Assembly: GCF_002834295.1 (NCBI RefSeq) | Contig: NZ_PISP01000001.1 | Coordinates: 744,001-808,000 of the forward strand | Length of the DNA stretch: 64,000 bases | Reading direction: 5' to 3' | Source: Rhodohalobacter barkolensis | GTDB lineage: Bacteria; Bacteroidota; Rhodothermia; Balneolales; Balneolaceae | Shown here: one piece after another, positions 51,520 to 60,724 of the stretch | Numbering within the stretch: position 1 is the stretch's first letter | How the letters are laid out: each line of letters begins with the position of its first letter | Notes under the pieces: model-generated | The model's input: the letters and a program-made list of their open reading frames with translations, nothing else | Database searches by the model: none | What the model was told of the DNA's origin: nothing | Translations under genes and position numbers: made by a program

Positions 51520-52915
51520 AACGTTCATTAAAAGTTGAATCTGGTTGTAATAGATGTTTCGGAATCTCTTCCTGATTATTCAGTGTTATGAGAGTTTCCT
51601 GCTTTCGTATGATATGTGTGTTGCCCTGCATATCAATCAACACCACATTTGGCCGCATTGTGATAAACTGCATCCATTGTGTATTGTTATAGGCGCCCAC
51701 TCTTCGAATGACGTACGGGTCACCTTTTTTGAGAAGCGGAAACACCATATTTTTTCTGATTACATCAATATTCATGCACAGCGGACCAAAAACGGCCGTT
51801 TCTTCGGTTTGATCCGATACACTTATTGCAGGCCGAATGTCGTGATCATACCAGAATGAAGTGAATAGAAGGTTTACTCCAGCATCAATAATGGTTGCTC
51901 GCTGACCATCGGCCAGCCGTTTATTTGCAATCACGGTTCCTGCAAGATATCCGGCATCGTCAATCATGGCACGTCCTGTTTCCAATATGAGTGTGGGCAG
52001 TTTGTCCGGTTTGAAATCTGCTTTCATCAGCACAGAGACAATTGCTTCGGCATAGTCATCAAAAGAGGGAGAGGTGTCGCTGCCGGGATAGTAACCACCT
52101 TTCAACGTATTGTTCGATGCGAAACCACCACCCATGTCAATATATTTCACGGTGTGGTCAAATTTACGTTCAAGCCCAAGTGCAAGATCCGTCATTTTCT
52201 GAGCGGCAACCTTATAGGGTTCCGTACTCATCATATAGGTTCCGATATGAGTATGCAGTCCCGTAAGTTCGATGGTTGGACAGTGCATAATTCGGTTGAG
52301 GGCATCCCAGGCTTCCCCGTTTTCATAATTAAATCCAAAACGATCCCATGCAGGATAGATGCCGACATCCATATTTACACGGATTGCCACTTTAGGCTTT
52401 TTGTTTGATGATTTGCTGATTTCGATAATATCATAGAGCTCATCAAAATGGTCGATGTGAATCAGGGATTCATTTTCTACAGCCTGTTCAAGATCATCTT
52501 TAGTTTTATATGGACCGTTAAAAATGATCTGATCTCCCGGAACCCCGTTGGCAACTGCTTTTTTATACTCAAACCCCGAAACAACTTCTGACCAGGCACC
52601 TTCCTGGTGGAACACGTTACAGATAGCATTCAGGTAGTTGGTTTTATACGACCATGCAAAGAGTACGTTGGGATATCTCGACGAAAAAGCACGGTATGCA
52701 TTTTTATAGGTTCTTCGGATGGTTTTTTCTGAGTAGACAAAAACAGGCGAGCCGTACTGCTCCATCAAACGTTGAATCGGTACACCGTCAATTTCTGTGA
52801 TGGGCTCGTGCCGAACCTGCATTCCAAATTTTGAAGGCATTCCCGCATTCACTTTTTTGATGACAGGCCGTTCAAACGGTTTTTTTTGAGCGGATTGAGA
52901 ATCGTTGTTGTCCAT
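51497..52915 (-). CDS. Fold III PLP-dependent decarboxylase
   Basis: 472 aa, alanine racemase/DapDC/ornithine decarboxylase fold. PLP Lys in LFAWSYKTNYL (near 92), Gly-rich phosphate site DMGGGFASNN (near 262), substrate loop FGPLCMNIDVI (near 388). A ~40-residue extension precedes the usual start. The motif order is that of diaminopimelate or lysine decarboxylases, but the substrate is unknown. Third gene after a PqqD-like and an ATP-grasp gene, whose stop/start junctions overlap or abut, so it is likely to act on the product of the ATP-grasp enzyme. Confidence 0.85.
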   Translation of the reverse strand: MDNNDSQSAQKKPFERPVIKKVNAGMPSKFGMQVRHEPITEIDGVPIQRLMEQYGSPVFVYSEKTIRRTYKNAYRAFSSRYPNVLFAWSYKTNYLNAICNVFHQEGAWSEVVSGFEYKKAVANGVPGDQIIFNGPYKTKDDLEQAVENESLIHIDHFDELYDIIEISKSSNKKPKVAIRVNMDVGIYPAWDRFGFNYENGEAWDALNRIMHCPTIELTGLHTHIGTYMMSTEPYKVAAQKMTDLALGLERKFDHTVKYIDMGGGFASNNTLKGGYYPGSDTSPSFDDYAEAIVSVLMKADFKPDKLPTLILETGRAMIDDAGYLAGTVIANKRLADGQRATIIDAGVNLLFTSFWYDHDIRPAISVSDQTEETAVFGPLCMNIDVIRKNMVFPLLKKGDPYVIRRVGAYNNTQWMQFITMRPNVVLIDMQGNTHIIRKQETLITLNNQEEIPKHLLQPDSTFNERSKHSPPV

Positions 52916-53967
52916 TATAGTTCTCCGGTTGTAGATAGTTTTTGAAATTCATCCATGCTGCAAATCATATCAAACGAGTATCGGATAAATATTTTTCCGA
53001 TTGCAAAATCAGTGAAGGGACTCACATTTTCTCCTGTTGCAAGCTGAATCATGGCCTCGGGTAGATTTTGTCCGGCAGCTACGGCTAGATAAACCCAAGC
53101 CGGTAGCCGTGGATTGATCTCAATGAGGAAGAGTTCATTATCGGCGGTACGTATGAGTTCCAGCTCCATTCCACCTCTCCACTTTGTGGATGCAATTAGT
53201 TTGTGTGTGTAGTCAATCATCCCGGGATCATCAAGCGTAATACCACCCCACGCTTTTCCCTTATCGGTGATATACTGCTTGCGCATGGGAACCGCTCCGA
53301 CTGTTTTTCCTGTTCCGTCGCCCAGCGCTACAACATTTACCTCTGTTCCTTTTACAAACTGCTGAACTACAACCGGGAGACCCCATTTCGCACTGATCTT
53401 GTTAAAGTAGATGGCTGCCTGTTCTGAGTTGCCCGCAATAAAGGCATCATAGAATATTCCTTTAATTACCAACGGATAGTCAACTTTTTGATCTTTCTTC
53501 AAGTCGAATATTTCTGATGCTGATGTAACAGGGTAGCTGTCAGGGACTTTTATACCGTGTTTTTTACCAAAGGCGGGCAGGTTACTTTTGTGTCTCTCTT
53601 CGAACTGCTGCAACGTGGGTAAAAACGTGTGGATCCCCATTTCTTTTAATCGATCAGCCAATTTGATGAACACAAATATTTCTGAGTCAAAATTCGGAAT
53701 CAGTACATCAATATTTTCCCGGTTGTGAATATAGCTGATTCTTTCCATCAAAGATTCCACACCCTCTGACGGATAGGGGACTTTGTAAGTTTTATCCACA
53801 AAATCGTGCATAAAGGGTCCCGGTTCCAGATTTTCGTAAGCCAAACCTATGATTCGGGATTCAAATTTATTTGATTCCCGAATACCTCGTATCACCGGAA
53901 TTCCCGGTCCTGGACTATCCACATTGTTCAGACCCGAAATAGCAATATTCAGTGTTTTACTCATCAT
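52915..53967 (-). CDS. ATP-grasp ligase
   Basis: 350 aa from ATG 53967; the codon before it is TTG. Carbamoyl-phosphate-synthase-like ATP-grasp: PreATP region at the N terminus, the ATP site near 155-235 (VDYPLVIKGIFYD; VVVQQFVKGTEVNVVALGDGTGKTVG), and the metal-binding LELIRTADNELFLIEINPRLPAW near 275. The EINPR motif marks carboxylate-amine/thiol ligase activity. Overlaps the PqqD gene by about 11 nt. Likely joins two small molecules or an amino acid to a carrier or peptide. Confidence 0.88.
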   Translation of the reverse strand: MMSKTLNIAISGLNNVDSPGPGIPVIRGIRESNKFESRIIGLAYENLEPGPFMHDFVDKTYKVPYPSEGVESLMERISYIHNRENIDVLIPNFDSEIFVFIKLADRLKEMGIHTFLPTLQQFEERHKSNLPAFGKKHGIKVPDSYPVTSASEIFDLKKDQKVDYPLVIKGIFYDAFIAGNSEQAAIYFNKISAKWGLPVVVQQFVKGTEVNVVALGDGTGKTVGAVPMRKQYITDKGKAWGGITLDDPGMIDYTHKLIASTKWRGGMELELIRTADNELFLIEINPRLPAWVYLAVAAGQNLPEAMIQLATGENVSPFTDFAIGKIFIRYSFDMICSMDEFQKLSTTGEL

Positions 53968-54208
53968 CAAGAGCCACCAGCTGCATCTGTCTCAGCATTC
54001 CGATAAAGTCATAGAAATACCTTTCAAAGGCACTTTCATCCACGTCATACTTCTGTGTAATAATTTCTGAAATCTGTTCGGGAGAATGATCCTTTTTTAA
54101 AAGCTGAATGATTTCGAGTGCGGTAGGATTCAGTGTGTATGAGTCTCCGGTGGATGGGTCAAAAACAAAACCCGTTTCGCTGATGGCCAAGCTTTTTTTG
54201 ATTTTCAT
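53957..54208 (-). CDS. PqqD-family peptide-chaperone-like protein
   Basis: 83 aa. PqqD fold: AISETGFVFDPSTGDSYTLNPTALEIIQLLKKDHSPEQISEII, with the typical Y-x-LN-x-x-A core. PqqD proteins bind a precursor peptide for modifying enzymes; no radical SAM enzyme or precursor gene is seen here. First gene of the three-gene operon. The 280-bp gap upstream holds a C/G-rich repeat (54343-54385) and no clear short peptide gene. Confidence 0.85.
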   Translation of the reverse strand: MKIKKSLAISETGFVFDPSTGDSYTLNPTALEIIQLLKKDHSPEQISEIITQKYDVDESAFERYFYDFIGMLRQMQLVALDDE

Positions 54209-54342
54209 AGCGATGGAATTAGTTGTTGAGAGAACTGTTTATTCTACATTTACAATATCAGACTCCTTTATCTAAAATAAGCTTTTTGGTTGTTATTTCA
54301 TATGGGGAAAGACGGAATTTAAAAAGTACCTTCCGTTTGAAA

Positions 54343-54385
54343 GAGGGAATTTAGGCCTGCCTGTTGGGATAGGCAGGCGTGGTTG
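54343..54385. repeat. Inverted repeat near PqqD operon
   Basis: GAGGGAATTTAG flank, a perfect GCCTGCC...GGCAGGC hairpin at 54355-54378, then GTGGTTGG. Related to the dispersed C/G-rich family. Confidence 0.5.
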
Positions 54386-54491
54386 GATAAAAATACAATA
54401 AAGAAGATTAATCATATTCAAACCTTCAATCAGATCAGCGGACTGAATTTCTGTTTAATACATAAGGATCAAACGTTCTTTTATATAACTT

Positions 54492-55223
54492 TTATTGATT
54501 ATTCTCTGGAAGGTAAAGAGTTAAATCCCGTCCATTTCCCAATCCATCCAGATGGCCGGCCAGGGATTCATCCTCTGTAACAAAATGCATGTGCAGATTC
54601 GTCGAGTGATGTGTGAAAATACCGTGATGTGAATCGGACCAGAACCCAAGAATTCTAACGTTTTGATCTTCAAGCACACCATTTGGACCGGACGTTCGGT
54701 GTTTTTGATGGGTATGAACGTTATCACCTTCCGGCCAGTCGATGACATGCCAGTTTAGAGCACTAAACACACCTTTAACTAAAAAAGGAAAGGGCCGGTC
54801 CATGTCCAGTCCATACTCTTCCGCTCTGTTTTCAATAGTTTCCTGTAGCTCTTCCATAGATGAAATGTTGTCGGGAAGTTCAATGGTATCCCACTCTTCA
54901 ACAGAGGCCAGAATCAACAGGTTGGCTTTCTCTTCATCATAAGCATCGATAAACTGCACCTGATCTTTACTGCTTGCCCGGGTTTAATATGATTTTCCAT
55001 CCAAAATCAGGATTTCACCTTTAAGGTTTTCGAATGCGCCTAATGCATAAAGGTGCTCCCGATCTATGAAATCGGCAAGATCCGCATTAGCAGAGATATC
55101 TCCATTCTGTATTGTTGCTCGAAGTGCACCGTAATATTCTACGGTGTACGTTGATTGCGCATGTACGGAGGTCACAAGTATGCCCAGGAGTAGCGAGAGA
55201 AAAAGAGTGAGAGTTCGAATCAT
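54492..55223 (-). pseudogene. alsD: Acetolactate decarboxylase interrupted by in-frame TAA
   Basis: One reading frame in two pieces: 54984-55223 encodes a signal peptide (MIRTLTLFLSLLLGILVTSVHAQ) and the N-terminal motif YGALRATIQNG...REHLYALGAFENLKGEI; after TAA (54984-54986) the same frame resumes (TRASSKDQVQFIDAYDEEK) and gives the metal-binding part HHGIFTHH..LHMHF and GHLDGL. The stop replaces a residue right after the ILDGKSY stretch. The likely result is loss of function, unless the stop is misread or a sequencing error. The signal peptide makes it a periplasmic family member, unlike classical cytoplasmic AlsD. Confidence 0.8.
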
Positions 55224-55373
55224 TTTTGTTATACAACTGTCATTAATAATAGTGCACACAGAAGGTAACAAATTCATTTTATACGATTGATGTGCATTTC
55301 TTTTCAATAAAATCTAAATCGTAAATCGAAACAGATTCGAATTGAATCAAAAAGGCATTATTCAAAGTCTTCG

Positions 55374-55411
55374 AACCACCCCTAACCCCTCCTTAAAAAG
55401 GAGGGGAATCG
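55374..55411. repeat. C/G-rich inverted repeat upstream of alsD remnant
   Basis: CCACCCCTAACCCCTCCTTAAAAAGGAGGGG; a CCCCTCCTT/AAGGAGGGG stem around AAA. It is 25 bp after the stop of the DsrE-like gene (minus strand). Confidence 0.7.
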
Positions 55412-55435
55412 GTTATTAATCAATTTTAGCTAATT

Positions 55436-55861
55436 CTAAAACGTAAAGTACCGAACGCCTTCCTGCTTCATGAATTCAGCTACTTCCGGTGGTGCTGCGG
55501 TTCCAACTCCATCAATCAGGTCAGCTTCTGTATAATCCCGGTTGGGCAGAAAAATACCGCAAACTTCAACCTGAACACCGTTATTCATTAACCCCATCAG
55601 GAGCTGTTTGGGTGATCGATCAGCCGGTACAAAAGCTGGGGATTCTGAATCCTTGAGCGCCAACTCGCCGGCGTCACTGCAGAGAAGTACGCGAACGGGA
55701 ACATCTTTGTTGAGTGACTGAGTGGCCAGAACCATCGCCATCATTTGAGTTTCAGCATCGTCTGAGGTCAGCACGACAAAAAGTGACTCAGTATCAGTCT
55801 GAGCGTTTGCCAGTCCGGCAAATCCAATAAGTGTTGCAAAAAGTGTTATTAGTGCTTTCAT
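55436..55861 (-). CDS. Secreted DsrE-family protein
   Basis: 141 aa from ATG 55861; the longer frame would need a TTG start. Signal peptide (1-20). DsrE/DsrF-like fold: FVVLTSDDAETQMMAMVLATQSL, then VRVLLCSDAGELAL, and a C-terminal VQVEVCGIFLPNRDYTEADLIDGVGTAAPPEV. Two Cys, at the LLC and EVCG positions, could carry sulfur. Last gene of the ArsR-rhodanese/RND operon, about 124 bp after the PII-like gene. Sulfane-sulfur handling in the periplasm is a reasonable idea. Confidence 0.8.
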   Translation of the reverse strand: MKALITLFATLIGFAGLANAQTDTESLFVVLTSDDAETQMMAMVLATQSLNKDVPVRVLLCSDAGELALKDSESPAFVPADRSPKQLLMGLMNNGVQVEVCGIFLPNRDYTEADLIDGVGTAAPPEVAEFMKQEGVRYFTF

Positions 55862-55985
55862 GATCAATTAAGTTTAGTTGTTTTTTGTTTAAATATTCAC
55901 AGCTGAGTACGCATGCATCGCTAAGAGATATCTATTCATATTACAAACAAATACTATTCAAAGTGTCCTCTGCGGTAAACAAATT

Positions 55986-56297
55986 TTATACGAAATCCTC
56001 CACAGCCACCTGATAGGCGTGCAGCGGATTGTCGCGGTCACCCTCGTACTCCTCGTTATATTTTTCCACCTCTTTCAGGATTCGTTTTACCGTAGCCTCA
56101 TCCTGAAAAGAGAAGAAGAGGGTAGAGTAGATGCCCTGTTCTCCCTGTGAAAACCAGGTTCGAATATCCGGCTTATGTTTTTCGGTTCTGAAACCGTACA
56201 TCTCGGTTTCGCTGTACACAGGTACATTATTTCGGGTCATCATTGCCCGAACTTCGTTAGAAAATTCGGCGATGCTTAATATGATTAGTAGTTTCAT
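55986..56297 (-). CDS. PII-like small protein next to RND pump
   Basis: 103 aa. Ferredoxin-like/PII-like alternating alpha-beta pattern (MKLLIILSIAEFSNEVRAMMTRN; IYSTLFFSFQDEATVKRILKEVEKYNEEY), with a conserved-looking NPLHAYQVAVEDFV end. Similar small proteins are encoded beside RND pumps (DUF3240-like), where they may regulate or bind metal. Follows the pump gene by about 58 bp, with a short inverted repeat between (56328-56347). Confidence 0.6.
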   Translation of the reverse strand: MKLLIILSIAEFSNEVRAMMTRNNVPVYSETEMYGFRTEKHKPDIRTWFSQGEQGIYSTLFFSFQDEATVKRILKEVEKYNEEYEGDRDNPLHAYQVAVEDFV

Positions 56298-56327
56298 GGA
56301 TTTGGTGGTTTGTTTTACATTAAAGAT

Positions 56328-56347
56328 TCTCCCCTAAAAAGGGGAGA
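56328..56347. repeat. Short inverted repeat between pump and PII-like gene
   Basis: TCTCCCC-TAAAAA-GGGGAGA, 7-bp arms. On the plus strand it is followed by TTATTTTTT, on the minus by AATCTTT. May trim or stabilise the operon mRNA. Confidence 0.5.
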
Positions 56348-56354
56348 TTATTTT

Positions 56355-59300
56355 TTAATTCCGCACAATATCTTCGGTTTTTCTATTCTTGTTCACCATA
56401 AAGTAGATCAGCGGAACGGTGATCAGCGTTAGTGCAGTGGATGCAATCGCTCCGCCCATCAGCGAGATGGCAAGCCCCTGGAATATCGGGTCAAACAGAA
56501 TCACAATCGCGCCAATCACTACCGTTCCGGCCGTAAGCAGGATCGGCATGGTTCGCACTGCACCGGCTTCTACTACAGCGTCAGCCAGCGTATTGCCTTG
56601 TCGCAAACTGATCTGAATAAAGTCGATCAGCAGCACCGAGTTTCTCACCATAATTCCTGCCAGGGCGATCAATCCAATCATCGATGTAGCTGTAAAAAAG
56701 GCTCCGGTAACCCAGTGACCAATCAAAATTCCAATTAGTGAAAGCGGAATGGCAATCATCATGATAATCGGTACGCCAAAGTCCTGGAACCAGCCTACAA
56801 TCAGGATGTAGATAATGACCAACACTACCGCAAAGGCAATTCCCAGATCACGGAACACTTCGAGTGTGATCTGCCACTCACCGTCCCACTTCACGGTCAG
56901 ATCTTCGCTTGTAAATGGCTGCCCGGAAAATGCCTGTTCCAACGAATAACCGGCAGGGAGGGCAATATTGTCGATCTCATCCCTTGCATCCAGAATGGCA
57001 TACACCGGACTTTCAATCTCGCCGGCAACTTCTGCAGTTACGTAAATCACTCGTCGCTGATTTTTGCGATGGATGCTTTTCTCAAGCGTTCGCTCTTCCT
57101 GCTGAACCATGTCGCCGATCGGAATCATCGCTCCGGTTCTCGATTGCACATGTAATCCGGCAAGGCGGTCAACTCCGGAACGATCAATTTCATCCAGTTT
57201 CATTGTAATGGGTACCAGAGTCGCTTCATCTTCACTGTAGAGTGAACTTACGGGGTGCTGCCCCAATATCATCCCGAGCGATTCCGATACCTGATTTGGC
57301 ATCACACCTGATACAGCAGCTTTTTCTCGCTGTACGTTAAATCGATATTCGGTTTGATCGGCTTCCACCATCCAATCGCTATCTACAATACCGGGCGTTT
57401 GAGTAAATATTCCCATAATATCCTCTCCAATCCAACGCTGCATCTCCAGGTCTGGTCCATAAATCTCCGCCACAAGGGTAGACATTACGGGAGGTCCGGG
57501 TGGAACTTCCACCACTTTGACGTTGGCATTATACTTTTCACCAACGGCTTGAACCAGCGGTCTCATGCGCTTGGCAATATCGTGACTTTGGTCCGATCGC
57601 AAGCTTTTGTCTACCAGATTCACCTGAATATCGGCTACATTTGATGATTGACGCAGATCATAACTACGAACCAGTCCGTTAAAATTAATCGGCGCATTGG
57701 TTCCGGAGTAGATCTGATAGTCGTACACTTCAGGGATTTCCAGCATGACCAGCCCAACTTCCTGAGCTACCGCTTCCGTCCGCTCAAGCGTGGTTCCCTC
57801 GGGCATATCGATGATGAGCTGAATCTCATTTTTGTTATCAAATGGCAACATTTTCACCTCTACCCAACGGATGTAGAAAAGCATCAGCGTAGCAAATAGT
57901 ACGACCGTGGTTCCGAGAAGAAATGCCCATCGTTTCCAGGTACTCTCCATCAGCGGTCGCATGGTTTTGTCGTACACCTTAAAAATGAACGTCTCTTCCA
58001 GTTTATAACCTTTACCGGAGTTTCCACTTGATTGAACTCTGGCAGCCCGCAGCAGCCGATAGCCTAGCCACGGAGTCGCGATCAGGGAAATTATCAAAGA
58101 TAGAATCATCGCCACGGTGGCTCCAATCGCTATCGGACTCATGTAGGGCCCCATCAAACCGGAAACGAACGCCATTGGGATAACAGCGGCTATCACCGTA
58201 AACGTAGCAAGAATGGTCGGGTTACCTACCTCGTTGATCGCATAGATCGCGGCCTGCTTAAACGGCAGATTTCTCATCTTAAAGTGGCGGTGCATATTCT
58301 CTGCCACAATAATGGAGTTATCCACTACAATACCGGTCACGAACACCAAGGCAAACAGTGTAATACGGTTGAGTGTGTAATCGTACATGTAGTAGAAGAA
58401 GAGCGTGAGTGCAAAGGTGATCGGAACAGAGATGAATACAACCAATGCTCCGCGCCAGCCCATCGCCAGGAACACCACAAAAGATACAGCTAAAACAGCC
58501 ACAATTAGATGAATCAGGAGAGTGCTGACCTTTTCAGTTGCCGTCTCTCCGTAATTACGTGTGGTTTCTACCTGAATTTCTGATGTGATGACAGATCCGC
58601 TCAGCTTATCAACCATCTCATCAATTTGAGACGCAATGGTCATCGCATCCGCGCCCTGTCGCTTCGCTACGGATATGGAAACAGCAGGGTAGGAGGTTCC
58701 CGCCTCAAGCTGTTTCTCTTTGGAAGAGACCGGTCCGGGAATGTAGGAGACGTAGTTTCCTGCTTCACCGGGACCATCTTTAATTTGAGCAACATCTCTC
58801 AGCAAAATTGGATCACCTTCCCGAACATCCACAACGAGCGATCCTACATCATCGGCTGTTTCAAGGAAATTGCCGGTTTGAACCAGAAATTCCTCATCAT
58901 TCTGAGTAAAAGAACCCGATTTAAACTCACTGTTTGCCGCCTGAATAGTTTGAGCTACCCGAAGCGGGTCGATCATCATGGAGGCCATTTTTTCTTTATC
59001 CAGAATCACTTCAACAGTACGGGAGCGACCTCCGTGAATTTTGGTTTCAGCGACATCAGCAATGGATTTGATCTCATTGTCCAACTCCTGTGCTACCCGG
59101 CGAAGTTGATAGTCGTCGTGATTATCACTCCAGAGTGTAAGGGTTACAATCGGAACATCGTTGATAGACCTCGTTTTGATGAGTGGCATGGTGACCGGTT
59201 CCGGCTTGGTATCCATAAATTTCATGATCTCGTTGTAGAGACGCACGAGGCTTTCCTCAATATCCTGGCCCACATAAAATCGGGCTGAAACCATGGCCTG

Positions 59301-59576
59301 CTCCGGCATAGAGGTTGAATACACATATTCCACTCCTGAAATGTTGGAGAGAATTTTCTCCAATGGAATGGCAATACGGTTTTCAACTTCCTGCGGCGAT
59401 GCACCGGGATAGCCGACATAAATATCGGCCATGGGTACATCAATCTGGGGTTCTTCTTCACTCGGTGTGAGCCATACGCCATACACACCGATGGCTAAAA
59501 AGGCGATCATAAGAAGCAGTGTCAGCTTCGAATCGATAAACGCCTGTGCAATTTTACCTGCTAATCCGGTTTTCAT
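56355..59576 (-). CDS. RND-family efflux permease of ArsR-rhodanese operon
   Basis: 1073 aa, AcrB-type: segment 1 near 17-37, periplasmic loops (about 40-340, 575-880), membrane clusters at 345-520 and 890-1055. Segment 4 reads VTGIVVDNSIIVAEN with a single Asp. Motifs YVGYPGASPQEVENRIAIPLEK and DPLRVAQTIQ are typical. It is more like the AcrB/MdtB-like group lacking CzcA metal motifs. Substrate unknown; the rhodanese-linked regulator suggests sulfur-related toxic compounds. Confidence 0.93.
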   Translation of the reverse strand: MKTGLAGKIAQAFIDSKLTLLLMIAFLAIGVYGVWLTPSEEEPQIDVPMADIYVGYPGASPQEVENRIAIPLEKILSNISGVEYVYSTSMPEQAMVSARFYVGQDIEESLVRLYNEIMKFMDTKPEPVTMPLIKTRSINDVPIVTLTLWSDNHDDYQLRRVAQELDNEIKSIADVAETKIHGGRSRTVEVILDKEKMASMMIDPLRVAQTIQAANSEFKSGSFTQNDEEFLVQTGNFLETADDVGSLVVDVREGDPILLRDVAQIKDGPGEAGNYVSYIPGPVSSKEKQLEAGTSYPAVSISVAKRQGADAMTIASQIDEMVDKLSGSVITSEIQVETTRNYGETATEKVSTLLIHLIVAVLAVSFVVFLAMGWRGALVVFISVPITFALTLFFYYMYDYTLNRITLFALVFVTGIVVDNSIIVAENMHRHFKMRNLPFKQAAIYAINEVGNPTILATFTVIAAVIPMAFVSGLMGPYMSPIAIGATVAMILSLIISLIATPWLGYRLLRAARVQSSGNSGKGYKLEETFIFKVYDKTMRPLMESTWKRWAFLLGTTVVLFATLMLFYIRWVEVKMLPFDNKNEIQLIIDMPEGTTLERTEAVAQEVGLVMLEIPEVYDYQIYSGTNAPINFNGLVRSYDLRQSSNVADIQVNLVDKSLRSDQSHDIAKRMRPLVQAVGEKYNANVKVVEVPPGPPVMSTLVAEIYGPDLEMQRWIGEDIMGIFTQTPGIVDSDWMVEADQTEYRFNVQREKAAVSGVMPNQVSESLGMILGQHPVSSLYSEDEATLVPITMKLDEIDRSGVDRLAGLHVQSRTGAMIPIGDMVQQEERTLEKSIHRKNQRRVIYVTAEVAGEIESPVYAILDARDEIDNIALPAGYSLEQAFSGQPFTSEDLTVKWDGEWQITLEVFRDLGIAFAVVLVIIYILIVGWFQDFGVPIIMMIAIPLSLIGILIGHWVTGAFFTATSMIGLIALAGIMVRNSVLLIDFIQISLRQGNTLADAVVEAGAVRTMPILLTAGTVVIGAIVILFDPIFQGLAISLMGGAIASTALTLITVPLIYFMVNKNRKTEDIVRN

Positions 59577-59623
59577 TTTTTTCTATTTCTTCAATTCAAA
59601 ATTCTGGTTATAAATGTCTTTTA

Positions 59624-60709
59624 CTATCGTATGCTCAGCAGTTGTCCCTGGCGTATGGACTGACCCGGTGCATAGACAAACTGTTCTCCCGGTTTAAGTC
59701 CTGTAATGACTTCTATCAAATCACCTGATCTTTCCCCAAGACGAACCCACCTCAAAACGGCACGATCGCTGTCAGATATGGTATAGATTCCGGTGAGCTG
59801 ACCGCGTTCAACAATGGCATCAGCAGGTATGGTTAAACTTTCTGTCTCATCATTATTCACCCTGATCTGAGCAAACATTCCAACTTTTAGTTTGTTGATA
59901 ATCTCTGCATCGTCAATAACTGCCTCAATCGAAAATTGGCGACTCATAGGGTTTCCGGCCTCACTGATTGCGGTAAGGCGGGCAGGAACGTCAGACATTC
60001 CTGCAGAAGAAATAGAAACTGAAACGTTTGAGCCTTCTTCAAGACTTGAAATTTGATTCTCTGCTACTGTAGCGGTGATTTTGACAGAACCGGGATCTGC
60101 AACGGAAACCAGCGGATGTCCTGGAGATGCCATATCACCTTCAGAGACAAACTTACCGCTTACAATACCGGAAAAAGGAGCACGGATTACAGTGTAGGAG
60201 AGCATCTCATTCACTTCATTCAGCCTTGCCTCCAATGCTTCCATATTGGCTTTCGCTATTTCATACATCGTAGTAATGTCGTCCAGTTCTTTCGATGTTG
60301 CACTCTCTTCGGCATATAGGTTTTTAATCCGGTTATAGTTTATTTCGGTATTATCGAGATTCGCTTTGGCCTGAACCATATTGGCTTCAATCTGGGATTT
60401 TTGAGCCCGGATTTGATCATCTTTAATTCGAACTAATACATCACCTTCATTAACCCGGTCGCCTACAGTTACGGGAACTGATGTGACGGTTCCCATTACA
60501 ATGGTGCTGAGGTTCGCCTGATTATTGCTTTCAACTTTGGCAGGGAATACCATTCCCGATTGAGTTGTTGAAGCTTCTGCTGTACGAAGCTCAACTTCGA
60601 CTGCATTTTGTTCAGTTACTGTTGTATCGTCTGAGCTACAACCACTTATAAGTGTTATGGCAAACAGCAGAGTTAACATTCCTGAAATAGGTTTCATGTT
60701 CTTATTCAT
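59624..60709 (-). CDS. RND adaptor lipoprotein of ArsR-rhodanese operon
   Basis: 361 aa, lipobox LISGC (Cys24). Membrane fusion protein with lipoyl halves near 65-100 (VMGTVTSVPVTVGDRVNEGDVLVRI) and 170-200 (YTVIRAPFSGIVSGKFV), a coiled-coil hairpin between, and a beta-barrel. Lies 48 bp before the pump and 16 bp after the TolC gene. Confidence 0.92.
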   Translation of the reverse strand: MNKNMKPISGMLTLLFAITLISGCSSDDTTVTEQNAVEVELRTAEASTTQSGMVFPAKVESNNQANLSTIVMGTVTSVPVTVGDRVNEGDVLVRIKDDQIRAQKSQIEANMVQAKANLDNTEINYNRIKNLYAEESATSKELDDITTMYEIAKANMEALEARLNEVNEMLSYTVIRAPFSGIVSGKFVSEGDMASPGHPLVSVADPGSVKITATVAENQISSLEEGSNVSVSISSAGMSDVPARLTAISEAGNPMSRQFSIEAVIDDAEIINKLKVGMFAQIRVNNDETESLTIPADAIVERGQLTGIYTISDSDRAVLRWVRLGERSGDLIEVITGLKPGEQFVYAPGQSIRQGQLLSIR

Positions 60710-60724
60710 TTTCTTTGTTATTTT

